From contig NZ_JAFHKM010000002.1 in the NCBI RefSeq assembly GCF_016937515.1, forward strand, positions 2,723,001-2,787,000: 64,000 nt of DNA. The letters are read 5' to 3'. Source of the DNA: Cohnella algarum (GTDB lineage Bacteria; Bacillota; Bacilli; Paenibacillales; Paenibacillaceae). Below are positions 38,582-46,616 of this stretch, piece after piece. The notes beneath the pieces were generated by a model. That model saw nothing but the letters and a program-made list of their open reading frames with translations, was not told the origin of the DNA and did no database searches. Within the stretch, counting starts at the first letter, position 1; each line of letters starts with the position of its first letter. The position numbers were made by a program, and so were the translations under genes.

Positions 38582-39379
38582 ATGAAAATAGGGCATACCT
38601 TATCGCTGTTCCGCGAATACTTGGCCAATTATTTTAAAACGAAAATGACGTACCGGGCGGATTTTTGGGTGGAAGTTGTCTCCGACCTGATGTTCTCGGC
38701 GATGAATCTGATTTTTATCTTCGTCGTTTTTCAGCATACGCCTTCCCTGGGGGACTGGAGCCAGGCGGAGGTCGTGTTCGTTTACGGCTATTTTATGATT
38801 CCGTACGGGGTGTTCGGCGCGTTCGTGAATTTGTGGAATTTCAGCGAGCGGTACATCGTCAAAGGAGAGATGGACCGGATTTTGACGCGGCCGGCAGGTT
38901 CGCTTACCCAAGTGCTGCTGGAAAACGTCGATCCGCCTTCGCTCATCGGGTCGCTCGTCGGTCTCGGCATCATGGGCGCCGCCTGGACGCAGCTCGGCCT
39001 TCCGTTCGACTGGTACGATCCGCTCGTGCTCATCGTCATGGTCGTCGGCTCGGTCCTCATCTATATGGGCATTTACGTCGCGCTTGCCGCGATCTCGTTC
39101 TACTCCGACGCCCCGACGGGCATCGTGCCGCTGATGTTCAACATTCAGAACTACGGCCGCTACCCGGTGCAGATTTACAACAAGGGAATCCGGTTTTTGC
39201 TGACGTGGGTGCTTCCGTTCGCGTTCGTCGGCGTGTATCCGGCGGAGTTTTTCCTGGGGCGGGCTTCCGGGGACGGGCTCATGCCCTGGCTGACGCCGGC
39301 GATGGGCGTCATTTTCGCCGGGATCGGCGTGCTCGTGTGGAACCACGGGATCAAGCGCTATCGCGGCGCGGGGTCGTGA
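38582..39379 (+). CDS. ABC-2 family (DUF990-type) permease, second subunit
   Basis: A 265-residue membrane protein similar in layout to its neighbour, with six predicted segments. The block YIVKGEMDRILTRPAGSLTQ is equivalent to the EIRDGSVAVQMTRP block of the first subunit. It starts at ATG 38582 after AAGGAGG and lies 4 bp past the first permease stop. No terminator is visible after it; the next genes are on the other strand. Confidence 0.9.
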   Translation: MKIGHTLSLFREYLANYFKTKMTYRADFWVEVVSDLMFSAMNLIFIFVVFQHTPSLGDWSQAEVVFVYGYFMIPYGVFGAFVNLWNFSERYIVKGEMDRILTRPAGSLTQVLLENVDPPSLIGSLVGLGIMGAAWTQLGLPFDWYDPLVLIVMVVGSVLIYMGIYVALAAISFYSDAPTGIVPLMFNIQNYGRYPVQIYNKGIRFLLTWVLPFAFVGVYPAEFFLGRASGDGLMPWLTPAMGVIFAGIGVLVWNHGIKRYRGAGS

Positions 39380-39451
39380 GCCGAGGAGTTGGCGAAATAA
39401 ATCGAAACGCGAGCGGATAACGGTCGCGCATGGCTGGGTTCTCGTATAATT

Positions 39452-39664
39452 TCAATAAAACTTGCCGGCGCTGCTGCCCAGGCGGTAAGAGGTGATCCGT
39501 TTTGTTCCGGAGGCGGGTTCCAGCAAGTTCAGCTCGGCCAGTCTGGCAAGCGACCTTCTGGCGAATTTTTCGCCGATGTTCAAAGCCGAGCAAACTTCCG
39601 GCAGACGGAACGTGCGCTCGAGTTTGATTGCAAACCACATGATGTCCCGCTCGACGGGGGTCAT
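39452..39664 (-). CDS. small winged-helix-like protein
   Basis: A 70-residue protein with a likely helix-turn-helix: RTFRLPEVCSALNIGEKFAR, then a second helix RRSLARLAELNLLEPASG and a short beta-rich end (KRITSYRLG). The pattern fits a winged-helix DNA-binding domain. It has no second domain, so it may act with a partner. It lies 19 bp downstream of the nuclease-like gene on the same strand, which suggests a two-gene unit. The ribosome site is weak. Confidence 0.6.
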   Translation of the reverse strand: MTPVERDIMWFAIKLERTFRLPEVCSALNIGEKFARRSLARLAELNLLEPASGTKRITSYRLGSSAGKFY

Positions 39665-39683
39665 TTTCGCCGGTTGTCCCGCA

Positions 39684-40109
39684 TTACCACTCGCCGAACA
39701 TTTGAATCACGGTCTGTCGGCAATAGGCAGGAGAGTCCTTGATGTCGTCCGACGAAAACCGCAGCATTTTCCACCCGTTCAATAGGAGGAAGTTTTGCTT
39801 TTTCCGTTCTTCGGAAAATTGCCGCCGGTCCATTTCGCGGGCATGGGCGTTGAAGCCGTCCATTTCGAGAGCGATCTTGTGAGGCGCGCGCAAATAGGCG
39901 AAATCGAGAAAGCGGATTGCCCCCCGATCATCGATGATTTCAAATTCCGGATGCAAATGCTCGAAATTCCCGACCGCAGGCCACCAGATTTCGCTTAGAA
40001 ACAGCTTTTCTAAGTAACCGTGTCCTTCCCTCAATCTTCGCAGGGATTCGCCTTTCCTCGTTTGCTGCCGATCCTCCATCCACTTTGCGTAAGCGGCATC
40101 GAAATTCAT
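39684..40109 (-). CDS. DUF559/Vsr-like putative endonuclease domain protein
   Basis: A 141-residue protein whose C-terminal part looks like a PD-(D/E)xK-type fold. An acidic residue appears in IRFLDFAYL and the second motif is KIALEMDGFNAHAREMDR, close to the ExDG...H pattern of DUF559 and Vsr-like proteins. A strand-helix end (QNFLLLNGWKMLRFSSDDI) follows, also typical. Function is unproven. ATG 40109 is chosen with AAAGGG upstream; an earlier start at 40139 is possible. It precedes a winged-helix gene. Confidence 0.65.
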   Translation of the reverse strand: MNFDAAYAKWMEDRQQTRKGESLRRLREGHGYLEKLFLSEIWWPAVGNFEHLHPEFEIIDDRGAIRFLDFAYLRAPHKIALEMDGFNAHAREMDRRQFSEERKKQNFLLLNGWKMLRFSSDDIKDSPAYCRQTVIQMFGEW

Positions 40110-40294
40110 CGTCTTTTTCCCTTTTGCACAGAAACGCAAAAAGCCGCCCTACCCTTGAACCCAAGGAATAGTGCGGCGTTCTTCGCTCGCTGTGATCATG
40201 TTGATTCGATTATACCGCATGTCGGGCGTTCTTGCCATTCGGCGGCGGGATTTGGTAAGATATCGGAAATTGTTTTTCGGAGGAGCGATTCGCC

Positions 40295-40771
40295 GTGTCT
40301 CAGGTACAAATCGGACAACCCGTGCCGGATTTCGAGCTTCCGTCTTCGGAAGGCGGAACGATTCGGTTAAGCCAATTTCGCGGCCGGAAGGTCGTTCTCT
40401 ACTTTTATCCCAAGGACATGACCCCGACCTGCACGCAGGAATCGTGCGATTTTCGCGATGCCAACGCTTTGTTCGGGGAAGCGAACGCCGTCGTGCTCGG
40501 GATCAGCCCGGACGATGCGAAGTCGCACGCGAAGTTTATCGCGAAGCACCAGCTGACGTTTCCGCTGCTGGCGGACGTGGATCGCAAAGTGGCGGAAATG
40601 TTCGGCGTCTGGCAGGAGAAGAAAATGTACGGCCGAACGTATATGGGCATCGTGCGTTCCACCTTCCTGATCGACGAGCGGGGGATTCTGGCGCAGGAAT
40701 GGCGAAATGTCAGGGTAAAAGGCCACATCGACGCGGTGTTGGCGGCCGTTCGCGCGCAGCAGCCCGGATAA
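40295..40771 (+). CDS. bcp: thioredoxin-dependent peroxiredoxin (BCP type)
   Basis: Bcp reduces hydrogen peroxide and organic peroxides with electrons from thioredoxin. The 158-residue protein has the thioredoxin fold with the peroxidatic and resolving cysteines in DMTPTCTQESCDFRD, five residues apart as in the E. coli BCP group. The later arginine lies in GIVRSTFLIDERG. It starts at GTG 40295 after CGGAGGAGC. It is a single-gene unit. Confidence 0.95.
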   Translation: MSQVQIGQPVPDFELPSSEGGTIRLSQFRGRKVVLYFYPKDMTPTCTQESCDFRDANALFGEANAVVLGISPDDAKSHAKFIAKHQLTFPLLADVDRKVAEMFGVWQEKKMYGRTYMGIVRSTFLIDERGILAQEWRNVRVKGHIDAVLAAVRAQQPG

Positions 40772-41086
40772 TAAAGGCTTCGCAGGAACGGTTCCGCGTT
40801 CGCCGGCCGCCGCCGGGTCCCCGTCCGTTATGCGCGGGGGCCGTGCGCTTCTTCGATTTGCCGCTGCGTCCTAACCGGCGCAAACAGGCTGCTGTCATCG
40901 CCCATTCTCTTCGATTCCCTTCGATTCATCTGCCGGGAAAATAGCAAATGTTGCGGTCATTCGCCGCAATTTTCGCAACGACATGCCCGATCGATTTTAT
41001 TAAGATAAATAAATGCGGGCTGAGCGAGCCTATGGAGGCTTCCGTCTCCGGCGCCTGGATTCGAATTCGGAAACGGAGTGGACGAA
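40772..41086. other. intergenic gap with a small hairpin
   Basis: No supported gene is seen in this 315-bp gap. A hairpin TTGCGG/CCGCAA at about 40951-40969 followed by TTTTCG may be a weak terminator after bcp. An AT-rich patch near 41000-41013 may belong to the promoter of the next gene. Confidence 0.4.
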
Positions 41087-41893
41087 ATGGAATGGATCAT
41101 CGATATCGAGGGCGTAACATGGATTCAGGGGAAAAGGACATTGTTAAACGACGTCAGCTGGCGCGTCCGCCGCAATGAGCATTGGGCGCTGCTCGGTCTC
41201 AACGGATCCGGCAAAACGACCCTGCTCAATATGATCAACGGTTATTTCTGGCCGACCAAGGGGAAGGTGACCGTCTTGGGCCGCCGGTTCGGGGAAGTCG
41301 ACTTGCGGGAGCTGCGGCAGTCGATCGGCTGGGTCAGCTCGTCTCTGCAGGAAAAGCTTTACGGAAGCGACCGGACGCAGCTTGTCGTCATCAGCGGCAA
41401 ATTCGCTTCGATCGGACTCTACGAGAAGCCGTCGCCCGAGGATTTCGTCCGGGCGGAGCGGCTCATGGCGAAGCTCGGCTGCTCTCACCTGTGGGACCGC
41501 GAGTATCGGACGTGCTCGCAGGGCGAGAAACAAAAGCTGCTCATCGCCCGGGCGCTCATGGCCGAGCCGAAGCTGCTGATCCTGGACGAGCCGTGCAACG
41601 GGCTCGATCTGTTCTCGCGGGAGCGCCTGCTCGCCAGCATTGGGGATCTGACGCGGCAGGAGAACATGCCGACGCTCATTTACGTGACCCACCATACGGA
41701 GGAGATTTTGCCGGCATTCGGCCATACGCTGCTGCTTCGTCGGGGCGAAGCGTTTCGCCAGGGCGCAACGCGCGAAGTCATGAATTCGGAGACGCTGAGC
41801 GATTTTTTTGAAGCGCCGGTCATCGCGGAGCGCCACAACGGGCGGTTCTACGTGCGGCTGGCGGAAGGGAACGCGGTCGATTGGAACGAGTGA
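41087..41893 (+). CDS. YlmA-like ABC ATP-binding protein
   Basis: A 268-residue stand-alone ATPase with Walker A (GLNGSGKTT), an unusual signature CSQGEKQK and Walker B (LLILDEPCNGLD), then the switch histidine in VTHHTEEI. It resembles B. subtilis YlmA and the ModF group, which have no paired membrane gene, so its role may not be transport. ATG 41087 is 8 bp after GGAG; an upstream in-frame GTG at 41078 overlaps that site. A terminator follows. Confidence 0.88.
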   Translation: MEWIIDIEGVTWIQGKRTLLNDVSWRVRRNEHWALLGLNGSGKTTLLNMINGYFWPTKGKVTVLGRRFGEVDLRELRQSIGWVSSSLQEKLYGSDRTQLVVISGKFASIGLYEKPSPEDFVRAERLMAKLGCSHLWDREYRTCSQGEKQKLLIARALMAEPKLLILDEPCNGLDLFSRERLLASIGDLTRQENMPTLIYVTHHTEEILPAFGHTLLLRRGEAFRQGATREVMNSETLSDFFEAPVIAERHNGRFYVRLAEGNAVDWNE

Positions 41894-41917
41894 AAACGAA
41901 ACGGCACGACGCCGACC

Positions 41918-41960
41918 AAGCCTCCATGCGGGCCGCTTCCCGCATGGAGGCTTGTTTTTT
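41918..41960 (+). terminator. intrinsic terminator after the YlmA-like gene
   Basis: AAGCCTCCATGCGGG pairs with CCCGCATGGAGGCTT and is followed by a T run. Confidence 0.93.
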
Positions 41961-42023
41961 GCGGAAGGACCAAGCCTGGATAAAAAGAGGCGGAAAATGG
42001 GCAGCGAACCGGGGGTAAACCTG

Positions 42024-42081
42024 TTGACAAGGACAAATCGTTCATGTTAACTTAAACGTGTAAGTAGCTTAAACGGTTAAG
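42024..42081 (+). promoter_or_regulatory. maltose-operon promoter with two LacI-type operators
   Basis: TTGACA lies at 42024-42029, with a -10 near 42047-42053 that overlaps the first operator. Operator 1 is CTTAAACGTGTAAG (42051-42064) and operator 2 is CTTAAACGGTTAAG (42068-42081). Both are 14-bp pseudo-palindromes with a central CG, as recognised by LacI/GalR proteins. Operator 2 sits just before the ribosome site. Confidence 0.75.
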
Positions 42082-42090
42082 TTAAAGGAG

Positions 42091-43512
42091 ATGAACGAAT
42101 TGCGGAAAAAGCAATGGGGGAAAGCGGTTTTGCTGGCTATCGTTCTGGCGATTGCCGCCGCTTGCGGAAACGCGGGCCATTCGCAGGTCGAGCCGGGAAG
42201 CGGAAACGGCAGCGCGAACGCGACCGGCAGTTTAAGCGGAAAAGCAAACGGAAACGCAAACGGAAACGCAAACGGAGACGGAACCGGGAACGGAAAAGGA
42301 AACCCGGGCGACAACCCGAACTCGTCGACCGCTTCGCCGAATTCTGTAAGCGCTGACATCGAGCCGGAGGACGGGGCGTCCCTGGTCGTCTGGGAGTCGG
42401 ACGGCAACGAGCGGAAGTTTCTCGAGGAAATCGGTAGGCAGTACGAGGAACTGTACGGCGTAAAGGTCAAGGTCGAGACGGTGCCGTCCATCGATACGGT
42501 CGGCAAGCTGATGACGGACGGCCCGGCGGGGCTTGGGGCCGACGTGTTTTCGGCGCCGCACGATTCCATCGGCAAAGCGGTCAGCGCGGGGCTGATGCTG
42601 GCGAACGACCGGACGACCGAGGATTTGGCGAAAAACGCGATTCCGTCGGTTGTAAGCGCTATTACGTACGACGGCGTCACCTACGGCTATCCGATGTCGG
42701 CCGACACGTACGCGCTCTATTACAACAAAGCGCTGATGCCGAAAGGGCCGGAAACGTTCGAAGAGCTGCTCGAATTCGGCAAAACGTTCACCGACCCGTC
42801 CGCCAAAAAATACGCCCTCGCCTGGGACGTCGCGCAAATTTATCTCGTTCACGCGTTCATCGCCGGATACGGGGGCTACATTTTCGGCCAGGACGGCACC
42901 GATCCGGCCGATATCGGCCTGAACAACGAAGGCGCGGTCGAAGGCGCGACATTCGCCCGGACGCTGAAGGCGCTGTTCCCGCTGAACACGGCGGACATCA
43001 ACAGCAATGTCATCGCGGGCCTGTTCCAGGAAGGCAACGCGGCGGCGATGATCGAGGGCACGTGGCAAATGGCCAATCTCGCGAACGCCGGCGTCGATTT
43101 CGGCGTCGTGCCGCTCCCGCTGCTGCCGAACGGCGAACACCCGAAAAGCCTGATCAGCGTGCGCTCGCTGTTCGTCAACTCGTACACCCGCTATCCGAAC
43201 GCCGCGAAGCTGTTCGCGGAGCTGGCGACGAACAAGGAAAACGCCAAGCTGCGCTACGAGATGACCGCCCAACTGCCGACGCGTCAGGATCTGATGAACG
43301 ATCCCGTCGTCACGGGGAACCCGGACGTCGCCGCGTTTATGACTCAAATGCAGCATGCCGTGCCGCTCGCCGCCATTCCGGAAACGGCGACCGTATGGGT
43401 GCCGTCCTACGCCGCGCTGTCGACGATCTGGAACGACGACAAGACGGATGTCAAGCAAGCTTTGGATCACATGGTGAGCCAAATGAAAACGGCGATGGAA
43501 ACGAACCCATGA
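42091..43512 (+). CDS. maltose/maltodextrin-type ABC substrate-binding lipoprotein
   Basis: A 473-residue sugar-binding protein (SBP family 1, MalE/MdxE-like). It has a signal peptide ending in IAAAC, so it should be a lipoprotein, then a long Gly/Asn-rich spacer made of GNAN repeats. The binding fold has LVVWESDGNERKFLEEIG, ADVFSAPHDSIGKAV, YGYPMSADTYALYYNKAL and AAMIEGTWQMANL, all typical of maltose or cyclodextrin binders. The start follows AAAGGAG. Its stop overlaps the permease start. Two LacI operators lie directly upstream. Confidence 0.93.
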   Translation: MNELRKKQWGKAVLLAIVLAIAAACGNAGHSQVEPGSGNGSANATGSLSGKANGNANGNANGDGTGNGKGNPGDNPNSSTASPNSVSADIEPEDGASLVVWESDGNERKFLEEIGRQYEELYGVKVKVETVPSIDTVGKLMTDGPAGLGADVFSAPHDSIGKAVSAGLMLANDRTTEDLAKNAIPSVVSAITYDGVTYGYPMSADTYALYYNKALMPKGPETFEELLEFGKTFTDPSAKKYALAWDVAQIYLVHAFIAGYGGYIFGQDGTDPADIGLNNEGAVEGATFARTLKALFPLNTADINSNVIAGLFQEGNAAAMIEGTWQMANLANAGVDFGVVPLPLLPNGEHPKSLISVRSLFVNSYTRYPNAAKLFAELATNKENAKLRYEMTAQLPTRQDLMNDPVVTGNPDVAAFMTQMQHAVPLAAIPETATVWVPSYAALSTIWNDDKTDVKQALDHMVSQMKTAMETNP

Positions 43513-44831
43513 AAAGCAACGTTACGACGATGGCGAACCGGCCTCTTTCCCGTCCCTGGACGGCGGCGGTTCTGTCCGCGGCCTGCGCGGGAGGCGGACA
43601 GCTGCTGAACCGCCAGTATGCGAAGGGAGCTCTGTTTTTAAGCGTTTATGCGATCGGGGTCGCGTTCATCCTGCCGCGGCTGTACGAAGCCATTCGCGGC
43701 CTGATCACGCTGGGCGACGAGCCGACCCGGATCGTGAACGGCGCGCTCGTCAAAGGCGATCACTCGATATTCATGATGATCGACGGGCTGATCGCGCTAT
43801 TCGTCGCCGCGGGGCTGGTCTGGCTTCACGTCCTGAACGCGGTCGACGCCTACCGGCAAGCCGCCTGCAAATCCGCGGCTTCCGGGGGCCGCGCCCCGGG
43901 CGTCCGGCTCGCGGCGCGGGAGGGGCGAACCGCCCTGCTGCTTTTGCTGCCGGCGTTCGTGCTTGTGCTGTTCGTGTCGGTCATCCCGATGCTGTTCAAC
44001 ATATTGACGGCGTTTACCGACTACTCCTCGCCGAACCACATTCCCGACCGCTCGCTCGTCAACTGGATCGGGTGGGGCACGTTCGTCCGGCTGTTTACGG
44101 AGCCGGCGTGGTACTCGACGTTCACGGGCATTCTGCTGTGGAACGTCGTCTGGGCGGCGCTGTCGACGCTGACGGTGTTTTTCGGCGGGCTGCTCGTGGC
44201 GCTGATGATCAACCACCCGAAAGTCCGCTTCAAAAAGCTGTGGCGGACGACGTTCATTCTGCCTTGGGCGTTCCCGGCGTTTATCGCGATTCTCGTCTTC
44301 CGCCTGCTGTTCAACGGCGCCCTCGGCCCGATCAACGGGCTGCTGGAGCAAATCGGCCTGCCGGCCGTTCCGTGGCTCGCGGACCCGACGATGGCGAAAG
44401 TCACGATATTGCTCGTCCATTTCTGGATCTCGATGCCGTTTCTGATGGCGCTGCAGTCGGGCATCCTGACGACGATTCCGAAGGATCTGTACGAGGCGGC
44501 GGAGGTCGACGGCGCGGGCGGGCGGGCCAAATTTTCGCGGATTACGATGCCCCACGTCCTGCTCGCCACGTCGCCGATTTTGATCATGCAGTTCGCGTCG
44601 AACTTCAACAACTTCAACCTGATTTATATGCTGACCGACGGCGGTCCGGCCAATCCCGCCTATTTTTTCGCCGGGTCGACCGACATCCTGCTGTCCTGGA
44701 TTTACAAAATGACGCTGGAGCAAAACCAGTTCAACATGGCTTCCGCCGTGTCGATCGTCATGTTCGTGCTGATCGCGTCGATTTCCGTGCTGAATTACAG
44801 CCGAACCCAATCGTTTAAGGAAAAGGACTGA
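43509..44831 (+). CDS. maltose-type ABC permease, MalF/MdxF-like
   Basis: A 440-residue permease. It begins with an N-terminal module carrying two to three membrane segments (residues about 15-125) that resembles the extra helices of MalF-type proteins, followed by the BPD_transp_1 domain. The EAA coupling loop reads YEAAEVDGAGGRAKFSRITMP. The open frame extends upstream to 43062, but ATG 43509 gives the 4-bp overlap with the binding-protein gene expected for coupled translation. Confidence 0.92.
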   Translation: MKSNVTTMANRPLSRPWTAAVLSAACAGGGQLLNRQYAKGALFLSVYAIGVAFILPRLYEAIRGLITLGDEPTRIVNGALVKGDHSIFMMIDGLIALFVAAGLVWLHVLNAVDAYRQAACKSAASGGRAPGVRLAAREGRTALLLLLPAFVLVLFVSVIPMLFNILTAFTDYSSPNHIPDRSLVNWIGWGTFVRLFTEPAWYSTFTGILLWNVVWAALSTLTVFFGGLLVALMINHPKVRFKKLWRTTFILPWAFPAFIAILVFRLLFNGALGPINGLLEQIGLPAVPWLADPTMAKVTILLVHFWISMPFLMALQSGILTTIPKDLYEAAEVDGAGGRAKFSRITMPHVLLATSPILIMQFASNFNNFNLIYMLTDGGPANPAYFFAGSTDILLSWIYKMTLEQNQFNMASAVSIVMFVLIASISVLNYSRTQSFKEKD

Positions 44832-44836
44832 GCGAT

Positions 44837-45670
44837 ATGGCCGCCATAAAAGGAAGGGTTGCCGTGCTCGGCATTTACGCCGCGCTGATCGGCATTTTGA
44901 TCGCGACGCTTTACCCGCTCGTCTGGGTCGTCGGCACGTCGCTGAACCCGGGCAACTCGCTGCTCATCAGCAGCATGCTGCCGAAAAACCCGACGCTGGC
45001 GCACTTTGCGGCGCTCCTGCGCGAGACCGATTTCCTCCTGTGGTACCGCAATACGCTCGTCATCGCCGTCGCCAACATGCTGCTGTCGACGCTGCTCGTG
45101 ACGGTGACCGCGTACGCGTTTTCGCGTTTCCGCTTCAAGGGGCGGCAGGCCGGCCTGATCGCGCTGCTCGTGCTGCAAATGTTCCCCGGCTTCCTGTCGA
45201 TCATGGCCCTTTTCGTGCTGCTGCTGCAGACGGGGCTGCTGAATACGCATCTCGGCCTCATCCTCATTTATGCGGGAGGCTCGGTTTCGTTCGGCGTCTG
45301 GGTGATGAAGGGGTACTTCGATTCGATTCCGCGCAGCATCGAGGAGGCGGCGATCATCGACGGAGCCGGCCGAAAGGAGCTGTTCGCGCGGATCATGCTT
45401 CCGCTGTCGGTGCCCGCGATCACCTTCGTCATGCTGACTTCGTTCATCGGTCCGGTCATGGACTTCATTTTGCCGCAAATCGTGCTCCGTTCCTCGGAGA
45501 AAATGACGCTGGCCCAAGGACTGTACGGCATGGTGTCGGACAAAACGAACTCCAGCTTCAGCCTGTTCGCCGCAGGCTCGGTGCTGGCCGCCCTGCCGAT
45601 CACGGCGCTCTATATGGCGTTTCAAAAGTATTTGATTCACGGCCTCAGCGCCGGAGCCGACAAAGGATAA
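44837..45670 (+). CDS. maltose-type ABC permease, MalG/MdxG-like
   Basis: A 277-residue permease with six membrane segments. The EAA loop reads IEEAAIIDGAGRKELFARIM, and the protein ends near the short cytoplasmic tail typical of MalG. It pairs with the MalF-like protein. No ATPase gene is present in the operon; as in other Bacilli, a shared MsmX-type ATPase encoded elsewhere probably drives it. It lies 5 bp after the previous gene. Confidence 0.93.
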   Translation: MAAIKGRVAVLGIYAALIGILIATLYPLVWVVGTSLNPGNSLLISSMLPKNPTLAHFAALLRETDFLLWYRNTLVIAVANMLLSTLLVTVTAYAFSRFRFKGRQAGLIALLVLQMFPGFLSIMALFVLLLQTGLLNTHLGLILIYAGGSVSFGVWVMKGYFDSIPRSIEEAAIIDGAGRKELFARIMLPLSVPAITFVMLTSFIGPVMDFILPQIVLRSSEKMTLAQGLYGMVSDKTNSSFSLFAAGSVLAALPITALYMAFQKYLIHGLSAGADKG

Positions 45671-45672
45671 CG

Positions 45673-46593
45673 ATGAAAAAGATGACGATGAAGGATATCG
45701 CCCGGGCGGCCGGCGTCTCCACCGCGACCGTTTCCTACATCATGAACAACGTCGAAACGCAGTCGATCTCCCCGGAAACGCGGGAAAAGGTGATGAAGGC
45801 CGCCCAGCAGCTGAACTACATCCGCAACATCAGCGCCCGCTCGCTCAAAAGCGGCAAGTCCGAGCTGATCGGCGTCGTGCTTCCGGATCCGGAAGACGGG
45901 CCGGCCTGGCAGAGGTACAAGTACGCGCAGGCGGCGTATCGGCTCGGCCGGCATTTGAACCGGTACGGGTACCAGCCGATCGCCATCCACGTCGATCCTT
46001 CGTCGCCGAAGCTGGACGTCATTCTGGAGCGGGAAATGGACGGCGTATTCGTATTCGACGTGTCGGAGCGGGATTTTCTCCGCATTTCCGGCCGGTACGG
46101 GATGGGGATTCCGGTCATGGCGGTGGACAGCTGCGTCAAGGAGCCGATCTTTCACAAGCTGCTGCCGGATTTCGCCGGCGCGTTCGCGGCGGCGGAGCGG
46201 GCGCTCGGCGCGGCTCCGCAATTTCTGATCACCGACGAATACCGCGATCCGGAGCTGTCCGGACGAATCGAACGGCTGTCGGGGCTGTCCGCCGGCGATA
46301 TCCACGTTTATCGGGACGAGGAGGCGCTGCGGCGCTTCGTCCGGGAACGGGCCGGGCAGGCGGGAATCGCGGTCAACGAGTTCGTCGGCCTATCCGCGCT
46401 GCGGGCCGAACCGGCGCTTCGCTTGGCCGCCGTTTGCACGTGCGGGTGCCCCGAGCTGCTGCCGGAACGGACGCCGAAAATCCGGTTCGACCCGGACGGC
46501 TACCGCAAGGCGGCGGAGCTGATCGTCCACTACATTCGCAAGCCGCACGAAGCAAGACCGGAAGAGTTCGTTTTTTTATCCGTTTTGCCTTAG
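45673..46593 (+). CDS. LacI family regulator of the maltose-type operon
   Basis: A 306-residue LacI/GalR regulator with an N-terminal helix-turn-helix (TMKDIARAAGVSTATVSYIM) and a hinge helix (ISARSLKSGKSELIGVV). The effector domain is shorter than usual for the family (about 335 in total), with a compact and diverged C-terminal half, so the ligand pocket may be atypical. It is the fourth gene of the operon, 2 bp after the MalG-like stop, and the two operators before the first gene make autoregulation likely. Confidence 0.9.
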   Translation: MKKMTMKDIARAAGVSTATVSYIMNNVETQSISPETREKVMKAAQQLNYIRNISARSLKSGKSELIGVVLPDPEDGPAWQRYKYAQAAYRLGRHLNRYGYQPIAIHVDPSSPKLDVILEREMDGVFVFDVSERDFLRISGRYGMGIPVMAVDSCVKEPIFHKLLPDFAGAFAAAERALGAAPQFLITDEYRDPELSGRIERLSGLSAGDIHVYRDEEALRRFVRERAGQAGIAVNEFVGLSALRAEPALRLAAVCTCGCPELLPERTPKIRFDPDGYRKAAELIVHYIRKPHEARPEEFVFLSVLP

Positions 46594-46616
46594 ACAGGAA
46601 GGAGAGAAAGCCATAC

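Noticed and set aside
43062..43508. An N-terminal extension of the MalF-like permease
   Set aside because: It is out of frame over the binding-protein gene; the ATGA overlap at 43509 is the natural start.
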